The notes under the pieces were generated by a model. That model worked only from the letters and a program-made list of their open reading frames with translations. It searched no databases and had not been told where the DNA came from. Shown in pieces: positions 18,922 to 27,595 of a stretch of 64,000 nt of DNA; the stretch's first letter is position 1, and every line of letters begins with the position of its first letter. Both the position numbers and the translations under genes were made by a program. The stretch comes from Pseudomonadota bacterium (GTDB taxonomy: Bacteria > Pseudomonadota > Gammaproteobacteria > Burkholderiales > Thiobacillaceae), in assembly GCA_021847835.1 (NCBI GenBank), contig JAJZPR010000006.1, positions 1 through 64,000 of the forward strand, given 5' to 3'.

Positions 18922-19411
18922 AGACTTTCAAAATGCGGTCGCCGCGACCGATGCCGGAGGCGCCGGTGCGCACGGTTTCGAGAATCGCGCTTTGGTCGAT
19001 CGCCTCGAGGAAGGCATCCAGCTTGGTGCCGGTGCCGGTCAGCTCGATGGTGTAGGTCAGATCGGCGACGTCGATGATGCGGCCGCGGAAGATGTCGGCC
19101 ATGCGCTTCAGTTCCTCGCGCTCCTTGCCGGCGGCGCGCACCTTGACCAGCATGAGTTCGCGCTCGATGTGGCTGCCCTCGGTCAGGTCCAGCACCTTCA
19201 CCACGTCCACCAGCTTGTTGAGCTGCTTGATGATCTGCTCGACGACATCCTCGGAACCCACGGTAACAATGGTCATGCGCGAGAGCGTAGCGTCCTCGGT
19301 GGGCGCGACGGTGAGCGACTCGATGTTGTAGGCGCGCGCCGAGAACAGCCCGGCCACGCGCGACAGCGCGCCGGCTTCGTTTTCCATCAACAGGGAAATG
19401 ATGTGGCGCAT
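18920..19411 (-). CDS. ilvH: Acetolactate synthase small (regulatory) subunit
   Basis: This 163-residue regulatory subunit activates the catalytic subunit IlvB/IlvI and confers valine sensitivity. The N-terminal ACT domain begins MRHIISLLMENEAGALSRVAGLFSARAYNIESLTV. The C-terminal half (from about residue 80) is the second, ACT-like domain. The start lies 1 nt after the ilvB stop, so the two subunits are co-translated. ilvC follows after a repeat-bearing spacer. Confidence 0.97.
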
Positions 19412-19412
19412 G

Positions 19413-21125
19413 TCAGAGCTCCTCCGCCAGGATCATTTCCGACAGGCCCTTGCCGCCTTCCACCATGGGGAAGACGTTTTCGGTCTGGTCGGTGAGGAAG
19501 TCCATGAACACCAGGCGTTCCTTGAGCGCGGGCGAGAAGGCCTCCTTCAGCGCGGCCTCGACATCGGCGGTCTTCTCGATCTTCATGCCGACGTGGCCGT
19601 AGGCCTCGGCCAGCTTCACGAAGTCGGGCAAGGAGTCCATGTAGGACTCGGCGTAGCGGCTGCCGTAGAAGAATTCCTGCCACTGCCGCACCATGCCCAT
19701 GTAGCGATTGTTGAGGTTGACGATCTTCACCGGCAGGCGGTATTGCTTGCAGGTGGAGAGTTCCTGGATGCACATCTGGATGCTGGACTCGCCGGTGATG
19801 CAGGCGATGGTCGCGTCCGGGTGCGCGAGCTGCGCGCCCATGGCATAGGGCAGGCCCACGCCCATGGTGCCGAGGCCGCCGGAATTGAGCCAGCGGCGCG
19901 GCTTGTCGAACTTGTAGAACTGCGCCGCCCACATCTGGTGCTGGCCCACGTCCGAGGTCACGATGGCGTTGCCCTTGGTGATTTCCCAGAGCTTTTCCAC
20001 CACGTACTGCGGCTTGATGATTTCGGACTCGCGGTTGTACTTCAGGCAGTTGCGCGAGCGCCACAGCTCGATCTGCGTCCACCAGGTGTTGAGCGCGGCC
20101 TCGTCGGGTTTTTCCTTGCTGGCCTTGAGCAGCTTGAGCAGTTCGTCCAGCACCTGCTGCACGTCGCCCACGATGGGCACGTCGACCTTGACGCGCTTGG
20201 AAATGGAGGACGGATCCACGTCGATGTGGATGATGCGGCGCTGTTCGCGGGCGAAGTGCGCGGGGTTGCCGATCACGCGGTCGTCGAAGCGCGCGCCCAC
20301 CGCCAGCAGCACGTCGCAGTGCTGCATGGCCATGTTGGCTTCGTAGGTGCCGTGCATGCCGAGCATGCCGAGGAACTGGCGGTCGGTGGCGGGATAGCCG
20401 CCCAGCCCCATGAGGGTGTTGGTCACCGGATAGTGCAGCAGCTTGGCCAGCTCGGTGACCTGGCCGGACGCGTTGCCGAGCACCACGCCGCCGCCGGTGT
20501 AGATCATGGGGCGCTTGGCTTCCAGCAGCATCTGCGCCGCTTTCCTGATCTGCCCGCTGTGGCCTTTCAGTACCGGGTTGTAGGAGCGCATGGTGACCGA
20601 TTCCGGATAGGCGAACTCGGTCTTGTGGGAAGTCACATCCTTGGGAATGTCCACTAGCACCGGGCCGGGGCGGCCGGTGGCGGCGATGTGGAAGGCCTTC
20701 TTGATGGTGCCAGCGAGATCGCGCACGTCCTTGACCAGGAAATTGTGCTTCACGCAGGGGCGCGTGATGCCGACGGCGTCGACTTCCTGGAAGGCATCCA
20801 GGCCGATCGCGGCGGTCGGCACCTGGCCGGAAATGATCACCACCGGAATGGAGTCCATGTACGCCGTGGCGATGCCGGTCACCGCATTGGTGGCGCCGGG
20901 GCCTGAGGTCACCAGGGCGACGCCGACCTTGCCGGACGCGCGCGCAAAGGCGTCGGCCGCGTGCACCGCCGCCTGCTCGTGGCGTACCAGCACGTGCTTG
21001 AACTTGTTCTGCTTGAAGATTTCGTCGTAGATGTTGAGCACCGCGCCGCCGGGATAGCCGAACACGAATTCGACTCCTTCCTCGGCCAGGCAGCGCGTGA
21101 CAATCTCGGCGCCGGTCAATTCCAT
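19413..21125 (-). CDS. ilvB: Acetolactate synthase large (catalytic) subunit
   Basis: The ThDP-, FAD- and Mg-dependent enzyme condenses two pyruvates, or pyruvate with 2-oxobutyrate, at the head of branched-chain amino acid synthesis. The 570-residue protein begins MELTGAEIVTRCLAEEGVEFVFGYPGGAVLN. It has the catalytic Glu region in RHEQAAVHAADA, the central FAD-binding domain, and the ThDP motif GESSIQMCIQELSTCKQYRLPVKIVNLNN, read in parts, with GES replacing GDG as in several homologues. It opens an operon with ilvH, ilvC, psd, pssA and leuA. A promoter is predicted 42-69 nt upstream. Confidence 0.97.
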   Translation of the reverse strand: MELTGAEIVTRCLAEEGVEFVFGYPGGAVLNIYDEIFKQNKFKHVLVRHEQAAVHAADAFARASGKVGVALVTSGPGATNAVTGIATAYMDSIPVVIISGQVPTAAIGLDAFQEVDAVGITRPCVKHNFLVKDVRDLAGTIKKAFHIAATGRPGPVLVDIPKDVTSHKTEFAYPESVTMRSYNPVLKGHSGQIRKAAQMLLEAKRPMIYTGGGVVLGNASGQVTELAKLLHYPVTNTLMGLGGYPATDRQFLGMLGMHGTYEANMAMQHCDVLLAVGARFDDRVIGNPAHFAREQRRIIHIDVDPSSISKRVKVDVPIVGDVQQVLDELLKLLKASKEKPDEAALNTWWTQIELWRSRNCLKYNRESEIIKPQYVVEKLWEITKGNAIVTSDVGQHQMWAAQFYKFDKPRRWLNSGGLGTMGVGLPYAMGAQLAHPDATIACITGESSIQMCIQELSTCKQYRLPVKIVNLNNRYMGMVRQWQEFFYGSRYAESYMDSLPDFVKLAEAYGHVGMKIEKTADVEAALKEAFSPALKERLVFMDFLTDQTENVFPMVEGGKGLSEMILAEEL

Positions 21126-21166
21126 AAAAAAACGCCTAAAAACAATGTTTTCCGTAAACCGCCAAG

Positions 21167-21194
21167 GGTATACGTTTTACCCCGCCACGGTCAA
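21167..21194 (-). promoter_or_regulatory. Predicted ilvB operon promoter
   Basis: On the minus strand TTGACC (-35, 21189-21194), a 16-nt spacer and TATACC (-10, 21167-21172) lie 42 nt upstream of the ilvB ATG. The resulting leader ends AGGCGTTTTTTT right before the ATG. An inverted copy AAAAACGCCT lies upstream of the promoter, so it would not be in this transcript. Confidence 0.55.
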
Positions 21195-21251
21195 GGAAAG
21201 TTCAGGTTTCAGGCGTTTTTCAGGCAACGCCGGCGCCGGGCCTGCGGGCGG

Positions 21252-21587
21252 CTAGTCGTGCGCGGCCTCGGCCAGGGCCTGCATGACCTCGTTCAGCGAG
21301 CCCTGATCGTTTTGCACCATGCACACCAGATTGCCCATGGAACATACACTCATCCGCTCGCCTTGCACGATCCAGCCCTGCGAGGGGGACCAGCCGCGCA
21401 TTTGCGAAAACAGCGAGAGCAGGTCGGTATTGCCCGACACCATGCGGCGGTACCACTGCGCGAACCGGCTCAATCTTTCCATCATGTCGGCCGGCAGCGT
21501 GCCCGCTGCATCCATGATGCTGCCGTCATCCTGAAAGCGGCACACCGCGACCACGCCGTCCAGAACGAGTAGTTTTCTGAGTGTCAT
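21252..21587 (-). CDS. DUF2173-like protein, third of a tandem triplet
   Basis: This 111-residue protein (MTLRKLLVLDGVVAVCRF) is homologous by eye to the two genes upstream. Shared text runs L-L-x-L-x-G-V-V-A ... GWxPSQGWIVQG ... VCSMGNLVCMVQN ... LNEVMQAL. The pattern matches DUF2173 proteins, small soluble proteins related to the roadblock/LC7 fold and frequent in sulfur- and iron-oxidizing proteobacteria. Function is unknown. There is no signal peptide or membrane helix. It overlaps the middle paralogue by 4 nt (ATGA). The family label is from memory and should be checked by a profile search. Confidence 0.6.
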   Translation of the reverse strand: MTLRKLLVLDGVVAVCRFQDDGSIMDAAGTLPADMMERLSRFAQWYRRMVSGNTDLLSLFSQMRGWSPSQGWIVQGERMSVCSMGNLVCMVQNDQGSLNEVMQALAEAAHD

Positions 21588-21946
21588 GCAGCCCCCTGCC
21601 CATGGGCGCCGCACGCCTGAACGGCATTGAACGCGTCTTCGTAATTGACGTCGCGGTTCTTCATGATCACGCCGCAGCGCCCGTTGACCACCGCCGACCA
21701 CTCCAGGCCCACCATGGAAAACCCTTGCAGCGGCTCGAAGCCCTTCTGCCCGGTCAGCGCTTCCCAGCCCCTGGCTTCCAGCGTGGCGACGGCCATGTTG
21801 GCCACGCACGAGTGCGCCAGCAGGTCGAGCACCTGCGGCGTGATCTCGCTGCCCTCGCGCACGCGATGATCGATCAGGTCGCCCTTGTCGGTGTAGGAAA
21901 AGGCCGCCAGCGCGCCCGGCAAATCCATCAATTGGTCCAGATTCAT
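21584..21946 (-). CDS. DUF2173-like protein, second of a tandem triplet
   Basis: The 120-residue product (MNLDQLMDLPGALAAFSYTDKGDLIDHR) is soluble and has the family pattern: LMxLPGxxAAFxYxDKGDL at the N-terminus, then GFEPLQGFSMVGLEWSAVVNGRCGV aligned to the QGWIVxG...VCxxGN region of its neighbours. It retains the Gly-Gln-Gly turn but not the VCxxGN motif exactly, making it the most diverged of the three. Overlap of 4 nt with the third gene and an AGGGGA Shine-Dalgarno indicate operonic expression. Confidence 0.6.
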   Translation of the reverse strand: MNLDQLMDLPGALAAFSYTDKGDLIDHRVREGSEITPQVLDLLAHSCVANMAVATLEARGWEALTGQKGFEPLQGFSMVGLEWSAVVNGRCGVIMKNRDVNYEDAFNAVQACGAHGQGAA

Positions 21947-21966
21947 GTTGTCCCCTATTTTTTCGT

Positions 21967-22371
21967 TTAGTACAAGGCTTCTTTCACGTCCCCGCCTATC
22001 CTGGCGTACAGGCTGACCAGAAGGTCGTCGCCGATATCGCCCACCTTGGCGCGCATGATGGTCATGACGTCGTTGAGCAGTTCCGGGCGGTTTTCGATGA
22101 AGGCGAAATAATTGCCGATGTTGCACACCGTGGCCTGGGCACCGCGCACGATCCAGCCCTGCACCGGCTTGCAGCCGCAGTTCCCGGCGAAGGAATCGAA
22201 AATCTCGGACTGCATGTTCACGCTCATGGTGTTGGAACGGCAAAGAATCGATGCCATGCGCGCGAATTCGGCAGTGAGCGCGCCTTCATACGAGAAGCGG
22301 TCGCCGCGATAGGCGAACTCGCCCGCCGCGATCACGCCCGGAATGGCCATGAGTTGCTTTACGATATGCAT
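21967..22371 (-). CDS. DUF2173-like protein, first of a tandem triplet
   Basis: The 134-residue product (MHIVKQLMAIPGVIAAGEFAYRGDRF) opens the triplet, with a strong GGAGGGGG ribosome-binding site. Family text: LMAIPGVIAAG, CGCKPVQGWIVRG, ATVCNIGNYFAFIEN, LLNDVMTIM. The cysteines in GNCGCKP and VCNIGN could be functional, but the pair is not fully conserved in the paralogues. A short C-terminal extension (DDLLVSLYARIGGDVKEALY) is absent from the others. It is divergent from the RDD gene, and the shared 88-bp region must contain both promoters. Confidence 0.62.
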   Translation of the reverse strand: MHIVKQLMAIPGVIAAGEFAYRGDRFSYEGALTAEFARMASILCRSNTMSVNMQSEIFDSFAGNCGCKPVQGWIVRGAQATVCNIGNYFAFIENRPELLNDVMTIMRAKVGDIGDDLLVSLYARIGGDVKEALY

Positions 22372-22459
22372 CGTGCCCCCTCCAGATGGATTTTTTTGTT
22401 TGGTTTGTTATGTCCCCGCGGCAAACCGCCGCACGGCTTAATGCAAATATAGAACCACC

Positions 22460-22891
22460 ATGCACGAAAACGCAACCACCCCCATGCAGCCGGCCGGCCT
22501 CAGGCGCCGCCTTGCCGCCATGCTCTATGAATCGCTGCTGCTGTCCGCCCTGGCGATGGTCGCGGGCTTTGCCTACATCCCGGTGTTCGGCGGCATCCAG
22601 GGGCCATTCCAGAAGGCGGTGTTCCAACTCTACCTGCTGGGGGTGATGCTGCTCTACTTCGTGGTGTTCTGGAAACGCGGGGGGCAGACCCTGGCCATGA
22701 AGACCTGGCGCATCCGCCTGGTCAGGGCGGACGGCGGGCCGCTCTCGACCGCGCAGTGCGTCGCCCGCTTCGGTCTGGCCACGCTGGGCCTGCTGTGCGC
22801 GGGGGCGGGATTCCTGTGGGCGCTCGTCGATCCCGAGCGGCAGTTTCTGCACGATCGCCTGTGCCGCACCAGGCTGGTGAGAACCGACTGA
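22460..22891 (+). CDS. RDD family integral membrane protein
   Basis: The 143-residue protein carries the RDD domain. An early LRRRLAAMLYESLLL matches the Arg-Asp position (here R-x-x-A-xx-YE), with hydrophobic segments near residues 22-42, 52-72 and 105-125. WKRGGQTLAMKTWRIRLVRADGG is the strongest family signature. The C-terminus ends LIDPERQFLHDRLCRTR-like text with the conserved DRLxxT. RDD proteins are thought to transport small solutes or ions, but the substrate here is unknown. It is convergent with lptG. Confidence 0.85.
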   Translation: MHENATTPMQPAGLRRRLAAMLYESLLLSALAMVAGFAYIPVFGGIQGPFQKAVFQLYLLGVMLLYFVVFWKRGGQTLAMKTWRIRLVRADGGPLSTAQCVARFGLATLGLLCAGAGFLWALVDPERQFLHDRLCRTRLVRTD

Positions 22892-22900
22892 GTTTCTGCG

Positions 22901-23974
22901 CTAACGCCGCAACAGGCGTTTCAGCACCAGCAGCGCGATCCCCAGGAACAGCAGCGACGGCGCCGAGGCGGTAAAGAACGGCGGCCAGTCGTTGAGCAGG
23001 CCGACATGGGAAAACAGCCGGTTGCTCAAGTGAAACGCCAGCCCGGCGAGAATGCCGAGGAAGATTTTCAGCGCGATGCCCCCCGAGCGCGGGGAATGGA
23101 AGGCGAACGGCAGCGCCAGCAGCATGATCACCGGAATGGAGAGAGGATAAAACAGCTTGGACCACAGGGCGACTTCATAGCGCGTGGTTTGCTGCCTGTT
23201 CTCCCTGAGATGCCTGATGTAGCCGACCAGGGCCGGCGTGGACATCTTTTCGGGCGCAATCAGCAGCACGCTGAGCATGTCGGGGCTCAGCACCGATTCC
23301 CAGTCGCGGTTTTCCTCATGGGTGACCCTGATGCTGTCCCGCGAAAAGTGCGTATCCGCGACACCGCCAAGCTTCCATTTTCCTTTTCCCTCCCAGGTCC
23401 CGCTCTCTGCCGTCATGATGCGCGCCAGCTCCCGGTTCTGGTCGAACTCGTAGACCTTGAGGCCGCGCAGGCTCGAATCGGGAAGCACATCGCGCGCATT
23501 GATGAAGGCATGGCCGTCCTTCACCCACAGCCCCGAGCGGAATGTCTGCGCCACCACGGATTCGGTGGCGCGCAGCTTGAGGCGCTTGGCCGCCTGTTCC
23601 GACCACGGCGACACCAGTTCGCCGACCAGCAGCGCGACCAGCGCAAACCCCATCCCCGCGAGCGCCAGCAGGGTTGCGATGCGCCAGCCGGAAACGCCGG
23701 AAGCGAGCATGACCGTGAACTCGGAATTCATCACCAGCCGCGACAGCGCAAACAGGGCCCCGACCAGGGCGGCGATCGGCACCATCTCGTAGACATGGCC
23801 CGGCACGTTGAGCGCCACATACATCACCGCCTGCGCGAATCCGTAGCCGGCACGGCCGATGCTGTCAACCTCGCCGGCCAGATCGAAAAAGGAGAACAGC
23901 AGCACCAGCGCCAGAAAGACGAAGCCGGCGGCCACCGCCACTTCCTTCAGCACATAGCGGGCGATCAGGCTCAT
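22901..23974 (-). CDS. lptG: LPS export ABC transporter permease LptG
   Basis: LptG with LptF forms the transmembrane part of the LptB2FG transporter that extracts lipopolysaccharide from the inner membrane. The 357-residue protein starts at ATG 23974 (MSLIARYVLKEVAVAAGFVFLALVLL). It has three N-terminal membrane segments, a periplasmic beta-jellyroll of about 150 residues, and three C-terminal segments (PLSIPVIMLLALPFAF, GIALKIFLGILAGLAFH, PSLLFLGIALLVLKRL). The start overlaps the lptF stop by 4 nt. The upstream open frame is not credible because it overlaps lptF. Confidence 0.95.
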   Translation of the reverse strand: MSLIARYVLKEVAVAAGFVFLALVLLFSFFDLAGEVDSIGRAGYGFAQAVMYVALNVPGHVYEMVPIAALVGALFALSRLVMNSEFTVMLASGVSGWRIATLLALAGMGFALVALLVGELVSPWSEQAAKRLKLRATESVVAQTFRSGLWVKDGHAFINARDVLPDSSLRGLKVYEFDQNRELARIMTAESGTWEGKGKWKLGGVADTHFSRDSIRVTHEENRDWESVLSPDMLSVLLIAPEKMSTPALVGYIRHLRENRQQTTRYEVALWSKLFYPLSIPVIMLLALPFAFHSPRSGGIALKIFLGILAGLAFHLSNRLFSHVGLLNDWPPFFTASAPSLLFLGIALLVLKRLLRR

Positions 23975-25062
23975 TTCCCCCCCGACCTCAAGCCAAACGG
24001 CTTCATGCGCATGCGCCAGGCGTACAACCCGAACAGGGCAGCCACGGCAGGCAGGTGGGCCGCCAGTATCCCCGTCGCCAGGCCCAGCCTGCCCTGGGCA
24101 ACCCAGGCCTGGCTGATCGACAGGAGATTGTGATAAATGAAGAACACCAGCAGCGCGGCAATCAAGCCGTACGAGCGCTTCGCGCGGTTGTTCACATAAC
24201 TGAGCGGGATGGCCAGCATGGCCAGCACCAGCAGGCTCAGGGGGGCATTGAGGCGCCCCGCCAGTTCGCCGCGGGCCTCGGGTTCCGCGCTTCGCCACAA
24301 GTCTGCACTGCTGCGCTGGCGTATGCTGCGTCTGCGCTCCTCGGCCTTGACCTCGACGGGGTCAAGGCGTATCCAGTAGCGCTCGAAGTGGACGATGCGG
24401 TATTCCGCCCCGCCCGGCTCGCCTTCGTAGCGGCGGCCCTTGGTAAGCACCAGGAAGCGCGTGCCGTCTTCCATCCTCCTTTGCGCGCCCTCATCCGCCA
24501 CCACCACGCCCAGCCTGCCGCTGTCCATGGACTGCATGAACACGTTGCGCACAGTGCCCGTGAGCGGATTCAGGCTCTCGACGAAAAAAACCCGGTCGCC
24601 CCCCTGCGACTCCGCGAAAATGCCGGGCACGACGAGGGAAGTATCATCACGGTTCTGCAGCTCCGCCTTGTAGGCATCCTTCATGCTGGCGGCCCAGGGA
24701 ATGATGGCGTTGGTGAGCAGCGCCAGGATCAGGGCCATGGGCAGCGCGAACATGAGCATCGGCCGTATCCAGTCATTGAGCGCCAGCCCCGAGCTCAGCC
24801 AGATGGCCATCTCGCTGTCGCGCCAGTAGCGCATGAGCGTGAGCAGCATGCCGATGAAAATCGCCACCGCCAGCAGCACCGGCAGGAAGCGCAAAAGACT
24901 GAATCCCAGGAAGGTGAACACCGCCTCATTGGCAAGCTCGCCGCGCGCAGCGTCGCCCAGCAGGCGGATGAACAGCGTCACCAGGGCGATGGCAATCACG
25001 ATGATCAGCGAGGCGCCGCTCGACAGGCTCAATTCCCGTAAAAACGCACGGCGGTATAGCAT
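23971..25062 (-). CDS. lptF: LPS export ABC transporter permease LptF
   Basis: The 363-residue partner of LptG has the same layout: N-terminal membrane helices (LYRRAFLRELSLSSGASLIIVI, TLFIRLLGDAARGEL), the LRFLPVLLAVAIFIGMLLTL segment, a periplasmic domain and C-terminal helices including APLSLLVLAMLAIPLSYVN. The order lptF-lptG is typical. The gene is divergent from pepA, with only 84 bp between the start codons, again a usual proteobacterial arrangement. Confidence 0.95.
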   Translation of the reverse strand: MLYRRAFLRELSLSSGASLIIVIAIALVTLFIRLLGDAARGELANEAVFTFLGFSLLRFLPVLLAVAIFIGMLLTLMRYWRDSEMAIWLSSGLALNDWIRPMLMFALPMALILALLTNAIIPWAASMKDAYKAELQNRDDTSLVVPGIFAESQGGDRVFFVESLNPLTGTVRNVFMQSMDSGRLGVVVADEGAQRRMEDGTRFLVLTKGRRYEGEPGGAEYRIVHFERYWIRLDPVEVKAEERRRSIRQRSSADLWRSAEPEARGELAGRLNAPLSLLVLAMLAIPLSYVNNRAKRSYGLIAALLVFFIYHNLLSISQAWVAQGRLGLATGILAAHLPAVAALFGLYAWRMRMKPFGLRSGGK

Positions 25063-25146
25063 GTGGGATGTGGAATTTGTAAGGGGGCTTTGACTAACCG
25101 GCCAGGGTTTGCAAAGATGGGCGCATCGCCAATTCGATTCAGCAAG

Positions 25147-26658
25147 ATGCCCATGTCCGCAAAAGATAATGTCCCGAAATTTAGCATAAAAACCGCAGCC
25201 CCCGAGAAACTCAAAAGCGACTGCGTCGTCGCCGGCGTGTTCGAGGAGAACAGGCTTTCCGCCGCCGCCCGCGCCCTGGACAAGGCTTCCAAAGGCCGCA
25301 TCGCCGCCGCCCTGAAGAGCGGCGACATGGAGGGGCGCGCCGGCAGCACCCTCCTGCTGCGCGACCTGCCTGGGATCGCCGCCCCGCGCGTGCTGCTGGT
25401 CGGCCTCGGCAAGCAGGAGGAATTTGCGGAAAAAGCCTATCGCGATGCTGTGGCCAACGCCGTCAAGGCGGTGGGCAATACCGCCGCCAGGGACGCGCTC
25501 GTCACGCTCACCGAAATCAAGGTGGGCAAGCGTTCCGCCGACTGGAACCTCACCCAGGCCGCCATCGTGGCGGGCGACGCGCTGTATCGCTTCGACCGCA
25601 TGAAAAGCAAGCCCGACAATAATTCGTCAAGGCTCAACAGCATCGGTTTCCTGGCCGCAGACAGCTTGGCTGCCAAGAGCTTGAAACAAGGCGTCGCCAT
25701 CACAAACGGCATGGCCCTCGCGCGCGACCTCGGCAACACGCCCTCCAATGTCTGCACCCCGGCCTACCTCGCCACCCAGGCCAGGCAGCTCGCCAGGACC
25801 TACGGCTTCAAGTGCAAGGTATTGGACCGCGCCGCCTGCGAGAAGCTCGGCATGGGCTCCTTCCTGTCGGTGGCCAAGGGCAGCGACAAGCCGCCGATGT
25901 TCATCGAACTGCGCCACGACGGCGGCAAAAAGGGCGCACAACCCATCGTGCTGGTGGGCAAGGCCATCACCTTCGATGCCGGCGGCATTTCGCTGAAACC
26001 CCCGGCAGACATGGACGAGATGAATTACGACATGAGTGGCGGCGGTGCCGTGCTGGGCGCCTTCCGCGCCATCGGCGAACTGGGCTTGAAGCTCAACGTG
26101 GTCGGGCTCGTTCCCGCCTGCGAGAACCTGCCGGACGCGCACGCCAACAAGCCGGGCGACATCGTCACTTCCATGTCGGGGCAGACCATCGAGATCCTCA
26201 ACACCGATGCCGAAGGCCGCCTCATCCTGTGCGACGCGCTGACCTATGCCGAGCGCTTCAAGCCCGCCGCGGTGGTGGATCTCGCCACACTCACCGGCGC
26301 CTGCGTGATCGCGCTGGGTCACCATCCCAGCGCGCTCTACGCCAACGACGACAAGCTCGCGCAGGCGCTGGAAGCTGCCGCCGACGCCGCCTGGGACCGC
26401 GTCTGGCGCATGCCGCTGTGGGACGAATACCAGGAGCAACTCAAGAGCAACCTGGCGGACATGGCCAACATCGGCGGCCGCGCCGGCGGCTCCATCACCG
26501 CTGCCTGCTTCCTCTCGCGCTTTGCCAGGAACTACACCTGGGCGCATCTGGACATCGCCGGCACCGCCTACCGCAGCGGCCGCGACAAGAAAGGCTCGAC
26601 CGGCCGCCCGGTGCCGCTGCTGGTGCAGTACCTGATCGACCAGGCCGGCAGGGGCTGA
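25147..26658 (+). CDS. pepA: Leucyl aminopeptidase (M17)
   Basis: PepA removes N-terminal residues from peptides with two metal ions in a hexameric cytoplasmic enzyme. It binds DNA in some bacteria. The 503-residue product (from ATG 25147, or ATG 25153) contains VGKAITFDAGGISLKP and MNYDMSGGGAV (metal and catalytic Lys/Asp) and the signature NTDAEGRLIL. No Shine-Dalgarno is evident. Upstream in-frame GTG/ATG codons would overlap the promoter region shared with lptF and add non-homologous residues. holC overlaps its 3' end by 1 nt. Confidence 0.96.
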   Translation: MPMSAKDNVPKFSIKTAAPEKLKSDCVVAGVFEENRLSAAARALDKASKGRIAAALKSGDMEGRAGSTLLLRDLPGIAAPRVLLVGLGKQEEFAEKAYRDAVANAVKAVGNTAARDALVTLTEIKVGKRSADWNLTQAAIVAGDALYRFDRMKSKPDNNSSRLNSIGFLAADSLAAKSLKQGVAITNGMALARDLGNTPSNVCTPAYLATQARQLARTYGFKCKVLDRAACEKLGMGSFLSVAKGSDKPPMFIELRHDGGKKGAQPIVLVGKAITFDAGGISLKPPADMDEMNYDMSGGGAVLGAFRAIGELGLKLNVVGLVPACENLPDAHANKPGDIVTSMSGQTIEILNTDAEGRLILCDALTYAERFKPAAVVDLATLTGACVIALGHHPSALYANDDKLAQALEAAADAAWDRVWRMPLWDEYQEQLKSNLADMANIGGRAGGSITAACFLSRFARNYTWAHLDIAGTAYRSGRDKKGSTGRPVPLLVQYLIDQAGRG

Positions 26659-27083
26659 TGACCTCCATCAGTTTTTACACCCACGCCGCGGACAAGCTCG
26701 CCATTGCGCACCGGCTCGTGGCCAAGGCCTGGGAACAGAAACTGAATGTACTGGTTTATGCGCCGGACGAAACAGTGGCAGCCGGCATCGACCGGCTGCT
26801 GTGGACCCAGCCCGCGTTGTCTTTCGTCCCCCATTGCCGTGACAGCAGTTCGCTGGCCGCCGTCACGCCCGTCATCATCGGCGAACGCGCCGATGCGCTG
26901 CAAAACGCGGACGTGCTGATCAATCTGGGGAATGAACCGCCGCCCGTGTTCAGCCGCTTCGAGCGCCTGATGGAAATCGTCACCGATGAGGAAAACGATC
27001 TGATCCAGGGCAGGCAGCGCTACCGTTTCTACAAGGATCGCGGCTATGAACTGGCCAACCATGATTTGCGAGGGAAGAAATGA
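26658..27083 (+). CDS. holC: DNA polymerase III chi subunit
   Basis: HolC bridges the clamp-loader complex with single-strand binding protein at the replication fork. The 141-residue protein starts MTSISFYTHAADKLAIAHRLVAKAWEQKLNVLVYA and contains DRLLWTQPALSFVPHC and the C-terminal family end RQRYRFYKDRGYELANHD. The pepA-holC-valS order is conserved in proteobacteria. Its ATG overlaps the pepA stop (TGATG), and its end overlaps the next gene by 4 nt. Confidence 0.95.
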   Translation: MTSISFYTHAADKLAIAHRLVAKAWEQKLNVLVYAPDETVAAGIDRLLWTQPALSFVPHCRDSSSLAAVTPVIIGERADALQNADVLINLGNEPPPVFSRFERLMEIVTDEENDLIQGRQRYRFYKDRGYELANHDLRGKK

Positions 27084-27541
27084 GTGATCCGCTGCTCGAC
27101 AAGATGGACGCGCTGCTGAAAAAACACCGGGGCGATGACACCCCCCCCGCCAGCGGGGAACGGCCCGCGCCACCGGAGACCGACGCCCCCCCGCCGCTGC
27201 CGGAGGACGCCTGGCTGCCGGTGCTGACCGAGGTCGTTGTCAAGGGCGACCCCGACGCCACCCCCATCCCCGAAGCCGTGCCCGCCGCCGAAACCGCAGT
27301 GGAGCCCCCTCCGCCGCAGGTCCCGGAAAAACCGGAACCGGCACAAGCGGATCCGGCCATGCTTGTCGAGCGGATCATGGCCGAACTCGAACCCCGGCTG
27401 AATTCGCTGCTGCGCGACCGCCTGATCCTGGAAATCCGCAACAGCCTGGACGACAGCCTGTCAACCCTGCTCGCGCAGATGGATGTGCACATCCGTGAAA
27501 TCGTGCGCGAAGCCGTAGCGGAACAACTCGACAACCCCTGA
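27080..27541 (+). CDS. Proline-rich protein of unknown function between holC and valS
   Basis: This 153-residue acidic protein (MSDPLLDKMDALLKKH) has an N-terminal helix, a Pro/Ala/Glu-rich middle (residues ~20-90) and a C-terminal helical part (PAMLVERIMAELEPRLNSLL onward), which looks amphipathic and could be a coiled coil. I do not know a function. Similar genes sit between holC and valS in other betaproteobacteria, and overlap with holC suggests a linked role or mere co-expression. No signal peptide or membrane helix. Confidence 0.7.
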   Translation: MSDPLLDKMDALLKKHRGDDTPPASGERPAPPETDAPPPLPEDAWLPVLTEVVVKGDPDATPIPEAVPAAETAVEPPPPQVPEKPEPAQADPAMLVERIMAELEPRLNSLLRDRLILEIRNSLDDSLSTLLAQMDVHIREIVREAVAEQLDNP

Positions 27542-27585
27542 CCCTCCCAGTCCAGCCGGTATAATGGCGGGTTTCCGAATCCGCC
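27538..27585 (+). promoter_or_regulatory. valS promoter with post -10 dyad
   Basis: CTGACC (27538-27543), 16 nt, TATAAT (27560-27565), then immediately GGCGG-N10-CCGCC (27566-27585). The ATG follows 10 nt after the dyad. The GC-rich step after the -10 is the sequence type linked to stringent (ppGpp/DksA) control of translation genes. The dyad is shared in form with proS and alaS. Confidence 0.6.
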
Positions 27586-27595
27586 GTCATTCCGC

